Of a stretch of 64,000 nucleotides of DNA, positions 47,404 to 61,335 are shown in pieces; within the stretch, counting starts at the first letter, position 1, and every line of letters starts with the position of its first letter. Source of the DNA: Enoplosus armatus (taxonomy: Eukaryota; Chordata; Actinopteri; Centrarchiformes; Enoplosidae); NCBI RefSeq assembly GCF_043641665.1, contig NC_092181.1:5804921-5868920 (forward strand). Reading direction: 5' to 3'. The notes beneath the pieces are model-generated. The model saw only the letters and a program-made list of their open reading frames with translations, searched no databases and was not told the DNA's origin. Both the position numbers and the translations under genes were made by a program.

Positions 47404-48098
47404 CTTTTCACTATTCTAAAGAGTTGCTTTGCTCCTCTTCTGAATGTTATCACCGAGGTGGATAAACGGTCACAGACGGTGGAACATGACGAGCGGCGCG
47501 AGGACAGAAGACAGTCGAGTAAATCACGTTCATGACGACAAGCGAGGAGGGAGGGAGTGTGAGCCGAGCCGAGGGATGAGATCATTGGTGGCCGGGGAGT
47601 GATTGTGGCGAGCAGACGAGTGTACCACCCTGAGAGGGACCAGGTGCTATAGTAAATCACCCTGGAAACGGTCACCATGGAGACCTTAAAGACACACATG
47701 CGCGCGCGGGCGAGAGGGCCATGTCTGGGAGAGAGTGTGTGTGTGTGTGAGTGATGTGAATGTGTGCATTTTAAAACAGGAGAGTGTATGTGTGTGTGTG
47801 TGTGTGTGAGAGAGATGTGTTTCTATGTAATCTAATCATGGCGGCTGGGAATGGTACATCTGAGTGACAACTTAGAGCCACAGCAGAGGTGGACTGCTCT
47901 TTCTCTTCTCCTCTTCCTCCTCAATCTTATTCTTTCCGTCTCTTGTTTTGTGCACTTTCATATCATAACCTCCTTTATTACTCCTGTGCGTCAGTGCGCA
48001 CATCTATGTGCATTGAGGGTAATATGCAAAGCTTGTGGCTGGAAGTAGCTATAAACAGAGAGAGAGGAAATCAAACGCTGTGGTGAGTGTGTCCTGTA

Positions 48099-48100
<2 letters not shown>

Positions 48101-48137
<37 letters not shown>
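48101..48137. repeat. TG microsatellite
   Basis: About 18 TG units in the maml3 intron. Confidence 0.95.
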
Positions 48138-48141
<4 letters not shown>

Positions 48142-48239
48142 TATCGCATTTGGGCTCTTCCCAGAGAGAATTCCCAACTAGAGGGTTTGAATTATTCACA
48201 TCTGCGATCAGTGCAATAACACGGCTGTTAACGGAGGTA

Positions 48240-49410
48240 AAGATACGCTCCACACATCCGTCCATCCTCCCGTCTCTGTTTACCTCCCTCCCTCCCTCTC
48301 TCTCTCCCTCTCGTTATGACAGTAAACTGCCTTTTAAACCATCCAGCCATCCTCCACCTCTCTGAACAACCACCTCTTCAATTTCCTCCTTTCCTGCCTC
48401 ACCACGCGCTCCGTGTTCCTGTCTTTCCTTCCAATATATATATATATATATATATATACATACATCTCCCTCCTTCTCTTCCTCCTCTCATTCAGTATCA
48501 GTATCTTCCCTTCTCCACCATTCTCTCATTCATCTCTAGCTTTCTCTAATCCCTCCCTTATTTTGTATCTCTTTTCAGATCCCTCCATCTAGCCACTCCT
48601 CCGCCCCCACGCTGCCCTTCCTCCCTTGTTCTCTGTCCACCCTTCGACAACATCCATCTTCCCCTCATTCCTTCCTTCTTTGTTCACCCGAGGGCTGATC
48701 CTTCCTCCTTTTCTTGCCTGCCTCACTCGCCCAGCAGCGCTCCGCTCTCCTCCTCCACCCCCGCTTTCATTTGTTTTTCTACCTGTTTCACATTTGTTTT
48801 TCTACATCCACGCTCATCCATCTTTATTCTCGCTGTTGCTCATTTAACGCCTGGATCCGTCCCTGCCTCAGCAGCTATCATCCTGCTCCTTCGTTTTCCC
48901 CCCTCCCTTTCACCATTTACCGTTCTTCTCTTTTTCACCCTCTGCTCCTGTTTTCTTTGACTCCATCTTTACCGAACGGCCGTGTAACCTCCACCTTTGT
49001 CTCTCCCTCCATCTACCTCTGCCTCTGTCATAGCCCCCTCATTATGCCTTCTCCTCCTCTGCTCTCCTCTCCACTCCCTCTCTCCAGAGAAGCCATTAGG
49101 TGCTGCTGTAAGGCTATCACTCTTTTGCTCTCTCCCTCTCTTTTTCTCTCTCTGCCGTAGTCTCGGGGCAATAGGCTCCCCCTTCCCTTCCCTCCCTCTG
49201 CCATTCCTCCTCAGTCTCTCCATCTCTCTCTTCCTGTGTTTCTTCAGGCGCTCTTTTCTCTCCTCCTTTTCCCTCCCCCTCTCCTCACTTCTTCACATCA
49301 TCCGACTCCCTTCCGCTTCCACCCTCTTCACCCTACCTCCATCTTGATTTCTCCACTCCTCCAACTACCCCCTACCTTTCCCTCTATCCTACCATATTTC
49401 AGTGAGATAG
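48240..49410. repeat. 1.2-kb pyrimidine-rich domain
   Basis: Nearly all C and T on the plus strand, without a fixed repeat unit, interrupted by an AT run (about 48434-48460). In the maml3 transcript this is purine-rich. Long open frames here (for example 48714-49160) are composition artefacts. Confidence 0.8.
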
Positions 49411-49440
49411 TCTAGTGTAGCGGTGGGCTTATATACACTC

Positions 49441-49446
<6 letters not shown>

Positions 49447-49473
<27 letters not shown>

Positions 49474-49490
49474 AATATATATATATATGT
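49447..49490. repeat. AT microsatellite
   Basis: About 20 AT units with one AAA interruption. Confidence 0.9.
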
Positions 49491-49600
49491 ACTATACTGT
49501 CTATGGTCTATTACATTCCTTGGGAGGGCTGCCACTAACACACACACATGCATTTTCACTAAATCATTCTGCTACACAAACACTGGAGGTGCAATCGATC

Positions 49601-50161
49601 AGGGCTGCAACTAATGACTATTTTTAGGATTGATCCATTCTTTTCTCGCTTAATCGTTTAATAATTTGTCTTTAAAATGTCAGAAAAATGCAACAAGTCC
49701 TCGTTGTTGGTCCATGACGTCCAGAATGATACATGTAAGCATTTTCTGATCGCCATCACTTTTTCCTGTTTCCTGTTTTCTGATTTTGCACCACAATGGT
49801 TAAGGTTTGGTTAGGTTTAAGCACAAATTACCTTTGTTGGGATGGGACCTTTGTCGTCAGGGTTACCATAATCACTACTTGGTTAAGGTCAAGGAACACA
49901 ATGGCAAAAAGAAACCGAGCAGAGCAAAAAACAAATATTATTTGGGCATTTGTTGTTTTGTCCGTCCGAAAGTCAAAAACTCAAAAATATGCCATTCACT
50001 ATAATGCAAGATCAAGAAAAGCAGCATAATCTCACAATTGAGAATCAAATGTTTGGCATTTCTGCTTAAAAAATGACTTAATTAAATCAGTTACAAAAAT
50101 AGTAGCAGATTCATTTTCTTTCGATGGACTAATCGATGAATCGACTAATCGTTGCAGCTCT
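49601..50161 (+). mobile_element. MITE family B, copy 2, with a nested insertion
   Basis: The ends are inverted: AGGGCTGCAAC at 49601 and GTTGCAGCTCT at 50151-50161. Internal blocks match copy 1 at 47121. Between about 49725 and 49950 unrelated sequence interrupts the match; it includes 'ggtttggttaggtttaagca' and looks like another fish repeat. Confidence 0.6.
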
Positions 50162-51090
50162 ACTCACAAGGTTTTTGCTTTTTATCCAAAGTCACATTTA
50201 TTGTGTGGATAAGATCAGCACAAGAAGCAGACATTTCACCAGTGACCTGTGGTTGTTCTTTGGTCACACTGTAAGAATACATTTGCTGCAGAATTCTGGC
50301 TGGTTAAATGCTCTGGAGAGAGGGATATAATGATGAATAAATCCAATTTTCTTGTCCACTTATTGTATTAGAAGCAAAACATTCACAAATCAGTCTGAGC
50401 ACGCACACAAACGCTATCTCCAGTGCACAACCTGTCCTTACTTCCTTTTGTCTTACACATTTAGCTGCCTTTCCATGCGCTGCACCTTCAGCTATCTCCA
50501 TCGCCCCCGACTCTGCCCATCTTTGTATGCCATTAATCTCCCTCCTCCTTTACCTCCTCTGCCTTACCCCTCCCTCTCCAACGGGAGACAGAGCAAGGGA
50601 GAGAGAGGGAGAGAATGACCATTATCTAAGCCAGCATCTGCAATAATTCCACAGCAGCCTATTATCCACAATAGAGCCAAAATGGCCTTTGGTAATATGA
50701 TGAAATCTGCCGTAAAAAGTAGAAATGGGACTAAAAGCGTCAGAGTGTAGAAAAACCTCCATTCCTCAGCTGCTTTATCACATTATTGCATTCTACTCAT
50801 CTCTCTCTGTCTGTCTGCCTCCCTCCCTCCCACATTCGGTGCATTACTGTGTCTTTCTCTAAATTCTCTCTATTTCACTCTGTTCCTATCTATCGCTTTC
50901 TCTTTCGGTGTCTTTATCACTGTCTCTCTCTCTCTGTCTCTCTCTCTCTCTGTCTATGTGACTCTCCATGAGTGTGCGTCGATCCGTCGTCAGATAACAC
51001 CATGTTCTCAAAAAGTAGAAAATGGAAATTCCATTAAACTAAGTGTTGGTCTCAGTCTCTTCCTAATGCAGCTAAAGCGCTAATCCAACT

Positions 51091-51092
<2 letters not shown>

Positions 51093-51158
<66 letters not shown>
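51093..51158. repeat. AC microsatellite
   Basis: About 33 AC units in the maml3 intron. Confidence 0.95.
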
Positions 51159-51159
<1 letters not shown>

Positions 51160-51312
51160 AAACAGACAGACACGGATGTGCATGGATGTGACTGTGCTTG
51201 CACACAAACGCCAGAGAGAAAGGACCTTCCAATCAGTAGTGTACCACAAATAGGTGCAGGAAAAACAATTTGCTGTCATTGCTAACAGCTGCTGCTGGTT
51301 GTGTGGGGGTTT

Positions 51313-51346
<34 letters not shown>

Positions 51347-51474
51347 TAGAGAGAGAGCACCAGGCAAATCTCTCCTCCATTCCTTTCCTCCCCTCCTCCA
51401 CCATGTTGTCCCAAGGGAGGTGGAGAGGTGATGTATAGACCCTCTCCTGATTGCACGACTCAGCAGAACAGATG

Positions 51475-51475
<1 letters not shown>

Positions 51476-51534
<59 letters not shown>
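51476..51534. repeat. GA microsatellite
   Basis: About 28 GA units in the maml3 intron. Confidence 0.95.
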
Positions 51535-51537
<3 letters not shown>

Positions 51538-53039
51538 AACAAAAGGGCTATGTGATGGTGTGTGTGTCTGCAGGTGTGCAAACGCATGTCATGTGTGTAG
51601 ATTGAAGATGCTGAGAGCTAATATATTGTTTCAATGATCTTTAAAGCTGCTGTCCATTGCGTTGGCGGAGGCTTCAAACACCATGTGAGCACACTGGAGA
51701 TGTTCTCCATGGTCTGGAATTGAAAAATATTGATCCGCTTGTCAGGTCACACCTGTTCTAGTAAGCAAGTCTGTTTGAAACAGAGTGCGGAAGTGTTCGT
51801 CTTTTCCTGCAGCACTGACAGCAACAGCTTTAGCCTAGCTGTAGAGCACTTAAATTGGTAGCATGAACTTTTAAGTTATGCAAAGGCTGTTTCAAATGAA
51901 TAGCTGCCTTACATCCAACTGCTAAAGTAAATTACTGAAATTTTGTACCTGATCTGAGACAGACCCGTGGAAAACATACTCAAACCTGACGTGAGTGAAT
52001 AAAAAAAATGGACCCAGTTACTTGTCTTGGATACCAAGAACCAAGTTGACCCATGTAGACCTAGAGTGAAAAGCCGTCTGAAACAGTATTTTTATTTTGA
52101 ATAACAGGCTGCTTCTGACACAAATACCACACCATCTCTCATACACATCATAAACGTATTCTAAAGTTACATTAAAAGATTTTTGACCACTTGGAGCAGT
52201 GGAAAGAGGTGCAAACATAATGTTGACATATTGTCACCTTATGAAGCTATGGCAAACAGTTGCCTATTTACACATCCAGCAGACATGGAGCAACATAAGC
52301 ATTCATTTGGAGTCGTGTTTCTGTTCACCTGGCAAATGTAAGTCAAAAAACTCACTCTCTTTTTATTCTCCATCAACTCCAGAGGAATAACTCTGGCTTT
52401 TCAGTTGCTAAATGCTCCACCATGTTCCCCAACGAGTTGCTAACTTTGTTTGGGACTGGGCAGGTAGCGTAGAGTTGGTATATCAGAGGCTTTTTTGCTG
52501 CAAATAGATGCCTGCTGCTGGAAATGAAGTTGATGAGTGAAACCACAAAAGGTGAAACCAAGACAATGACCTAAAAGAGGCTAAACACTGTAGACATGAG
52601 AGGAACTGAAGAGTCTGGTGATGTTGTTTGTGGGTTCTACTATGACTACTTGCAACCCCTTTAAATAACACAGACATTTGATCCATTGTTGATACGAACA
52701 TATTGATTACTGCAGCTTAAAAAATGTTTAAGTTTCATAAGATAGTGTGGCATATAACACATACAGCGTACTGAATGTATGCTTATGATGAATTCAGTGG
52801 TGTGGTAAGCATGAGCAGACCGTAGACGCGGCATTGCTCATCAAAGAGCATCCATCTGTTCATTTATGCCAACATTTTACTTCTTTGAAAGTCTACCTGT
52901 ATAGATAATGGCAGACCTTCACTGGCTGAGGCTCTGGTAGTGAGGCTGCTAAGTCAGACTAAACTGGAGAACTCTCCACACAAAACTGAGCCATAAAAGA
53001 GCCAATTACCTCGGCTGTGACCAGAGACCCTTCCTCCCG

Positions 53040-54095
53040 CCGCCTTATCATTTCTACAAAACAAGAGCAATCGAGGAGTGGTTAAGAGGGAGGGAGAGAA
53101 CCGAGTGAAGGGTGGGTGGAGGAATGACTCGAGGAGGGATGGAGGGAACGTTGTTGATAAAGGAAGGGAGCAAATAGTCACCCTGAGGAGATGAAGAGAA
53201 GCGGCAGGAGAAGGGGGGGGGGGTATATATAGGGGAAATCATTTTTGAAAGAGTGGACTGTCGGCCAACCTAGAGGGAGAAATAGATGTGTAAACAAACA
53301 CTGGCAATAGGGACAAACAAGAGTGAGTCGGAGAGAGAGAGAGAAAAGAGGCAGGGGAAGATGGAGGCAGAGTGGGAGGAAGGCACGGAGTGAGAAAACA
53401 AGCTCGACCATGTGTTTAAGTCAACAACGGCAAGAGAAACCTCAATAGAGAAAGAAGTGTGGGCGGGAAAACACTCCACGGGGAGAGAGGAGACAGATGT
53501 AGAAGGGGAAGAAACAGACACTGTGTGATGTAGAAAGAGACCAAGAGAGGAGAAGGAAAGAGACACATCCAGAGAATCAGAGAGAGATGTAGAGAAAGAA
53601 ATATTTAGATAGAGATGGAAAGCAAAGGAATACAGAAACGTCCTATAGCTCAGTGAGAGTGTTGAGCGTTGACAGCAGAAAAACTAAGACGAAGTGGGAG
53701 GAGAGGGATGGGGTGATGGGGGGGTGGTGGGAATTAAACGACAAGAAGAAAAACTAATTATTCTGTGATTCCGCTAATTAGCTCTGGCTTTACTGACAAG
53801 CTCTGCAAGGCAACAGACGTTTACCAAAGGATTCACACTACCCTGATGGCCCGGGTGGGAGGGACCGGAGGAGAGAGGGAAAGATAGAGGGAAGGCGAGG
53901 TGGGAAGGAAAAAGAGAGAGGGTGCGACGAAGGTGGGGTGGGGAGGGGAGGCACGCACAGACAGATGAGCGGACCCGGACAGAAGGAGAGAGGAGGTGGC
54001 GGTGATGTGGGTCTAAAGTCATCTGAAATCACTCCATAAAGTGGGAGAGAGAGAAAGAAAGGGAGAGAGAGGGAGAGAGAGAGAGAGAGAGAAGA
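53040..54095. repeat. 1-kb purine-rich domain
   Basis: Dominated by A and G on the plus strand (GGAGAG, GAAGG words) without a fixed unit, including a G11 run near 53213. It is the mirror of the 48.2-49.4 kb domain. Confidence 0.75.
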
Positions 54096-54919
54096 GCAAA
54101 CCCCAGGGGATACACTTGTGACGTCTGTTTACCCATGCATTGAGCAGCTTTTACATAAACTAACAATTAAAAAGCCTCATTTAGGCTCTTACCACTGCAG
54201 ATAATGCACACACTGGCATATCAATTAGGGGAAGTCATCTTTAAACACTGACTGTATTCTAATAACAGCTACTTACAAAAGACAGAGGCAGGGTGTGTGT
54301 GTGGGGTAAGGACGAAGGGTTTCCCGTGATTCTTTAAATAATTACTTCTCGGGAATATGCCACTCTTTTCCTGGGATTTGTTGCCTTTTCAACACAATAC
54401 TCCAGCTGACGTTTTAATGTTTCTATGAAAATCAGAAGCCTTCAAAATGGTATTAAATGTCCATTGGATGACCTCATGCATGATATTATCATAACTTGGT
54501 GTGTTGTTTGGTGGTGTGAGGCATGAAAGCATTGTTCCTGGAGGTTTAGTTGTATAGTTTTCTGTACTCTGCTTCATTCATACTTCTTCTGAAAACAATT
54601 TGCAATTTGCCTTTTTAATCATGAAAAGACATTGGGGGGAAAAAAACCCACTGCAACAGAAAAGTTGGTCCTGTCAGGACAATTGCATAGTAATGTTAAA
54701 GAGGTTTGGGGAAGGCATCTTTGTTTCAGCATAGTCTTCAGTCGGTGATCATACACAGACACACATGCTAAGAATCCTGGGTCCCTGCAGGCGTTTTTCC
54801 CTGGCATTCCAATTAGTGCATATGTACGTTACGTTTGTGCATAACTGGACTTCACATTACGTACATACGGCTATATTTGTGTGTGTGAGAGAGAAAGGAG
54901 AAGACAAATATAAAAGAGG

Positions 54920-54952
<33 letters not shown>

Positions 54953-56222
54953 GCTGCCTTTGCTGAGAGCTCATTTGCAGTTCCTGCGTTTTACTCAGGC
55001 AGTGAGGTACGCCACGTGCCAGGAACGTGGCACTCGACAAAGCATTAGTTTACTGATCACATACACACACATTCACACACACACACACACAGACACGCTA
55101 CAGCTAATGGTTACTGGCAGATCCAAGCACGAGTGAAGGGGGCGAAATGAAAGAGAGGGGTTAAGTCGCTGAGTATGGAGGGATTTAGACCTCAAACAGT
55201 TAGAGGAAAAGAGAGAGGAAGAGGGGGGGGGGGGGGTGCAGTGAAGGAGAGCAGTGAATGACTCACTGAGCGTGTAAGTGTTTAACTGTGCCGTACTGGT
55301 GGTAGTGAGTGATAGGGAAATCTACAGGGACCAACAGTGAAGGTAATGCCACCAGTGTGCCAGTAACGTCTCTCTCTTTCTCTTGATTTCACTCTGTTTC
55401 TGCTTTTCTGGTTCTCTCCGAGCCTCCGGAGACAGAGGAAGAGAAGAACACGCCGTGGAAGGAAGACGGGATATCCCTGCATCTCATTTCTCTTCTCCCT
55501 GACTTTCTATCCTCCCTTCCATCCTGTGGCAGAAATGGATGCTTCTTTAAACAGATGAGATATCCCAGATTATTGACCCAGTGTATTGATATGTTCCACA
55601 TTTCTGTGTGTGCATGTATGTGTGTTTGTCCTGGGAGACTAATGCTATGCCTCCAGCTTCTGCTGCAGAGAAATCAATGGCAACACAACTCTTCTACCTT
55701 AGAAAACCAATGATGGAGTGCTTAGCAACACAAGTGTGTGTGTGTGTGTGTGTGTGTGTCAGTGTGCACAGTGTGTATATGTAAGTTTATGAATGTGTAT
55801 GTGAGCTTGTTAGTGGATATTTGCACATCCTCTTCCCTCCTCCATCCCTGCAACACGGAGCGATAACAAGACGTTTCATGGCTATAGCGATAAAATATGC
55901 TTACCTGTCTGCTAATCCTCACTAGCGACAATGTCTTTCAAACCTGGAGGTGTTCATTAGTGCTGGCTAATGGCGGCCGAGGTGGGCAAATGCGTCAGGT
56001 CCTTTCAGAGACCACAGAAGGCCATTTGTGCTGTGGCTGCCGAGATTGATTGGGGGTGGGCAAGAGCGGCATATTGTAGCATCGTTAGCCTTGCTCATTG
56101 ACCATATAGAGATCAATACTTGGAGAGGCCCGAGGACAGTCAGAAACACACACACACACACACATATATAAATATAACGTGAGCACACAAATATTCCTCT
56201 ATGGGCAAACACGGAGGGAGAG

Positions 56223-56225
<3 letters not shown>

Positions 56226-56262
<37 letters not shown>
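56226..56262. repeat. AC microsatellite
   Basis: About 18 AC units in the maml3 intron. Confidence 0.9.
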
Positions 56263-56264
<2 letters not shown>

Positions 56265-57717
56265 CCACAAACAGCCTGTGGTCTAAATAACGTTAATGAT
56301 TTGACCATTAGGAGTGAGGCATGAATCAGTGGTAATGGCTACAAGAGAGGAGCTGTATTGATAAATTGTTACACATGCAAAAGCACGTACACACGCACAT
56401 ACAAACACACACAACATAGCATCGAGCACAATACAATTAGAGCCACGCATCTACAAAACCGAGAATGTGTCCAAGGTTGTACATGTACACAACACATTAT
56501 GGAGGAAACACAGACATGTCACGTCCTGCCATTAAGCTGTTTATGATCAGGACCAATCAGGATACAGGCACTATTAAGGGCTGTTGGCAGTTCCATGTTA
56601 CCCCTTTCTCTTCTATCTTAATAACTCTTGCCAAATGTTTAGACCAAAAGCAGTAGCCCGTTTGAGTAATAGATCAACAGGTTTGGTGCTTTTCAGATGC
56701 CAAAACACAATTCATTTTGATTTTATGACTGTGGAAAGTTATACCAGGAATTATTTCATCTTCCATCTTGAAGATAGTGAGGTGCCCAGTAAAAGTACAG
56801 AATTACAAGGTAACCTACCAGTACCCCCTTGCAGCAAATTTGTGACTAGACAGTAATGTTCAGTTCCACATATTTAACTAGCCACAATGATGAGGCAAAA
56901 GCTGAGCCAGGTTCAACTTTTTTTTGCCGGACAAACCCCGCCTCTTTTTGCCGAAGCATCGGCATCGCCACTGTGCCAACGTAGTGTCCTCATTGAAGAT
57001 GGGCTGCGATTTCAACACCGTGTTTCGATGTCTGTGTGAACACGGCCTGAACAATACGCAGTTGCTATAGGGGCAATAAGAATGTTTTGTAATGTATTGA
57101 CTGCAAAGTACTATTCCAACATTTTAGATGGAGATATATCAAATGTATGCTAGATGTTTTAGGTGGTCTAATTAGCTTACTTAACAGGCTTACTTGTTTC
57201 GATTGTAAAAAGGTGACTTTCTGTACTTCAATTACAGCAACTGTAACATAAGGGGATGGAAGGAATGGAAAGAAACGAAACATGAACATAAACATTAACG
57301 TCTACAGGTTGCATAGTTTGGATGACAATTTTTCCGCAGTGCGTACACTTCTTAACCATGCCACACTGTTTCCACGTATAATGCACATGCAAACCAGCTC
57401 TTACCAAACAAAACAACCTTCACGCCATGACCACACTCACAAGGATGAATGTGCACTCACACCTATAAAGCCAGTATGTTTGAACAACAACCAAATACTA
57501 AGCTTAAACCAGACTTGACGTAGTTTTGGAACACATGCACTCAGGTATCAAGAGGTCACACTTTCGTCAATGTGACAACAATGCAAGGTCAGTCTCTATG
57601 CCCAGTGTCCTGACACAGAAGTTGGCAGGCTGGGAGGTGGAGAATGACGGGAGCGTTTAGGGCCCGTATTCCCAGGTGAGTCTCACGACACAACGCCGGC
57701 TATTTCAGTCTCATCTG

Positions 57718-58305
57718 CAAGGAGGGAGAAAAGGAGGAGCAGGAGAGGAGGAGCGGGAGGGTAGGAGAAGGAAGAACGGAAACTAAGGCTCTAAATTTAG
57801 CCCGATGCGACATTCCAGTGAAGAATAATACTGCTTCCCCCTGCTGCTGCTGCTGCTAGTGGAGGAAGACAGAGAGAGAGAGGCACCTGAGGTGGGAGAT
57901 ATGCAGAGGCGATCCCATACGTTTTACAGGCCCTCAAAAACATGCAAAAAAAGTACTCAACTCGAGACAATAGGCTGCCAATGAGGGTTTTAGAGCGTTT
58001 CTATGGTTAAAAGAAAACAATGTTGTGGTACGAAAAGTTTCCACTCATTGACTTGCTGGTAAATGTGGAAGATTTCAGAGCCCATGTGATTCTCTGCTCG
58101 TCCCTGACCTTCTGCAGAGGGGGAGAGAGCAAGAGAGAGGAGAGGTAAGTGAGGGGAGGAAGGAGCAGAGGAGAGGAGGAATGTTGAAGAGCGAGGGAGT
58201 AGAGGTATTGGAAGTAAAAGAGGCGGAGAAAGAGAAGGGAAGGAAAGATGAGAGGGAGGGAGTAGAGGAGAGGAGAAGGATGAAAAAAATACAAGGTAAC
58301 AGGAA
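57718..58305. repeat. Purine-rich blocks with a CTG run
   Basis: A and G dominate 57718-57780 and 58110-58300. A (CTG)5-like run (about 57840-57857) lies between them. Confidence 0.6.
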
Positions 58306-58328
58306 TGAAAACATACCCCTACTCCTAT

Positions 58329-58329
<1 letters not shown>

Positions 58330-58392
<63 letters not shown>
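58330..58392. repeat. CGCA/CA compound microsatellite
   Basis: Four CGCA units run into CA repeats with one further CG step, the same architecture as at 61139. Confidence 0.9.
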
Positions 58393-58395
<3 letters not shown>

Positions 58396-60029
58396 ACATG
58401 AGCTGATGGTATGGTGTCCCACAATGTTGTTGATTTGTGCGTGAGCGTGTGTGAGTAAGCATGTGTGTATGTGCTCTTCAGACTCATGTCTCACACGACC
58501 ACACACACACACACAGCTTGGGATGCGTCACCCACCAGGTAACATCAAAACAGCTGCTATAGGTGTGGTGAGGAGTGTTACACATGACCTCTATTTGTCA
58601 GTGTGTTTCTGTGAATAAGTATGCGCGTCTGTGTACATGTGTGCGAATGTGTGTGTGTTTCGCCTTGCAAGTGGGTAAGTGGGCTTGAAAACTGTCACCG
58701 AAAATGAAGGAAGTTATCATAAAATAACAATAATGATAATAATGAGCTATCTACACACAAATACACACATACACACACTTTCGGTTAAAGGATAACTCTG
58801 CTTTATTACAACATGGGTCAGTTATGATAATATTGTACTCACTGACAGCACAGCAACATTGCTACAAAAAAGTCCAACGGGGCAGGAAACGAGCAGTCAG
58901 GCCATCAGACAGGACATAAACGGGTCAACAGATGGAGGTAAAACTGAGAGTAAGCACCCTAAATGTCGGTAGAAGTCCGACAAGAAAACTGTGCGTGCAC
59001 ACAACTACAGCAAGGTCAAAGTAGGAAATCGGTTTCTGTTTGCATTTGTTTGCTCTTCTCGATACTTTTGACTGATCTTGGGGTTTGATCTCAAGCTTTG
59101 ATCGATCTCATCAAACTCTCAAACTATTCCCTTTAAAACCTGTATTATTGATGTTACCGCGTTCCCATATCTCAATTAACATGGTGAGTACATTGTTATA
59201 ATTACTGATAGAAACCAAGGCCTGACCTACAAAAAGAGGACCCAAGTCTGAATAAGCTGAAATGATCCTTTCAGAGCCACTCCTCTATTAAAAACACTTA
59301 AACTGAGCTGATGTGGTGGGGTGATACAAAGAAAGAAAGAAAGAAAGAAAAAGCAGACTAGTGTTAACTCAACTACAGCGTGGAGTACAAGTGGGTGAAA
59401 AAGCAAAAGGAGGAAAGAGAGCGAGCGACAGAGAGAGAGAGAGAGATCACGCAGAGCTAGGAGGGGGAGGGCAAGTTTGTGCAATTTCAGCAGGAACTGT
59501 TTGTGCCGTTCCAGACCGGGGTGACATGGCAGCGGCAGGCATTAACAAACAATCAGCGGCACCAGAACATCGCGATTGAACCGCGGCTCAATTAAAGTCA
59601 TCTCTCAGCCCACTCCGGGAGCGTTCCGGGTAGTTACTCTTAAACGGCACAGATAGAGATGATTGAAGGTTCGGTGGCGGTATGACGGGAGAATGTGTGT
59701 GTTAGTGACCTCTTGTTACATGTCGACAAACAACCCCACCCCTCCTATCTCCCTCCCTCTCTCTCCCTCTCTTTCTCTCGGGGGCAGGGCGACGGCAGGG
59801 CGACGGCAGGGCCGGCCACAGCGAGGTCAAAGAGAGATTTACTTCCTTATCAATTGGACCAGACAGCTGCCTGTCAAAGGGAAGCGAGACAGAGAGAAGG
59901 AGAGATGAAAGATGGAAACATGGACGAGATGGGCAAGGTCACGTTACTATGGAGATTTTACAGCAGCATGACGTCGAAGGCGACTGTTGTGACTGTCTGA
60001 CACAGACGCACACATCAAGGTCTCTAGTC

Positions 60030-60147
60030 CTGTGAAAGACAGACAGGAGGGTGGACAGGAGGGGGAAAAAAAGAGGGAGAGAGTGATAGATGGAAAACGA
60101 GACAGATTCGGTCTTTGCTACGGCAGCAATGGAGAAAGTAGAGAGCT

Positions 60148-60191
<44 letters not shown>

Positions 60192-60700
60192 CAGCCCTCC
60201 TCTGCCAGATTACAGAGTGACGTGAGTGTTATCATTTCTCTGATAGGAGCTCTGCCACAAGAGGATGAAGAGGAGGAGGCGGAGGAGGGAGGGAGGGGAT
60301 GGAGGGAGAGGACAGAAAGGGGGAGGGGTGACGAGTCTCATTGCTGGAAAAATGGTCTGATAGCCAAGAAAAGGGCAGGGAGGGAGGGAGGGAGGGAGGG
60401 AAAAGGAAAAGTGAGGCAGAGGGAGCAGAGATAGAGACATAGTGCCACACAAAGGAACAGAGCATACACAAAGAGAGAGAAACAGGCAGGGGAAAAGAGG
60501 ACAAGGGAAAGAGGGAGCAAGAAGAGGGAAAAAAAGCAGGGAGCTCGAACAGAGAGAGTTGTTTGTGTGTGAGATCAGAGAGCGCAATGGAGGGCTGAAA
60601 AGTTAAAAAACAAGCAAGGGGAAAAAAACAGCAGCAGAAGAAGAAGGAAAACGTAGAGGTGACAGAGAGGTGAGAAGACAACGCTGAGGTGCCCTGAGCG
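60030..60700. repeat. Purine-rich domain with G-quadruplex candidate
   Basis: A and G dominate. It contains a TG microsatellite (60150-60188) and a GGGA tandem (60378-60400) with six GGG runs spaced by single bases. Confidence 0.7.
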
Positions 60701-61118
60701 ACTGGCGGGTCACAGAAAGTGTGTGTGTGTGTGTGTGTGTGTTGCATCCACATGGCAGCAGCAAGCAACATTTACAAAGAGGCAGCTGTTCCATTAGCTA
60801 CTGCCATTGTGTCTAATTACATCCTGGTCTCCTTAGACACACACTCACACCCTCACAAACACACACACACACACAGCATATGTGCATATAAACACACAAT
60901 CGCTGCCTCTCCAGCCAACCAAGAAATCCCTACCATGCACGCTAACAAGGAAAGGAACTTGGAGCGACAGAGCCACAGCATGTGTGTGCGTGTGTGTGTG
61001 TGTGTTAATCACAGTGTCATGCACACTCCCTTACAACGCCCCCCTCCCCCCAACACAAGAATAGCAGGCAGAGAAAAGATCCACGAGTGTCTATGTATGT
61101 GTGTTAGCCAACCCTTCT

Positions 61119-61335
<217 letters not shown>

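Noticed and set aside
48316..49347. Ser/Leu/Pro-rich plus-strand frames
   Set aside because: They follow only from the C+T composition, which removes most stop codons.
58320..58392. CRISPR-like regular array
   Set aside because: Vertebrate CGCA/CA microsatellite without spacers; no cas genes.
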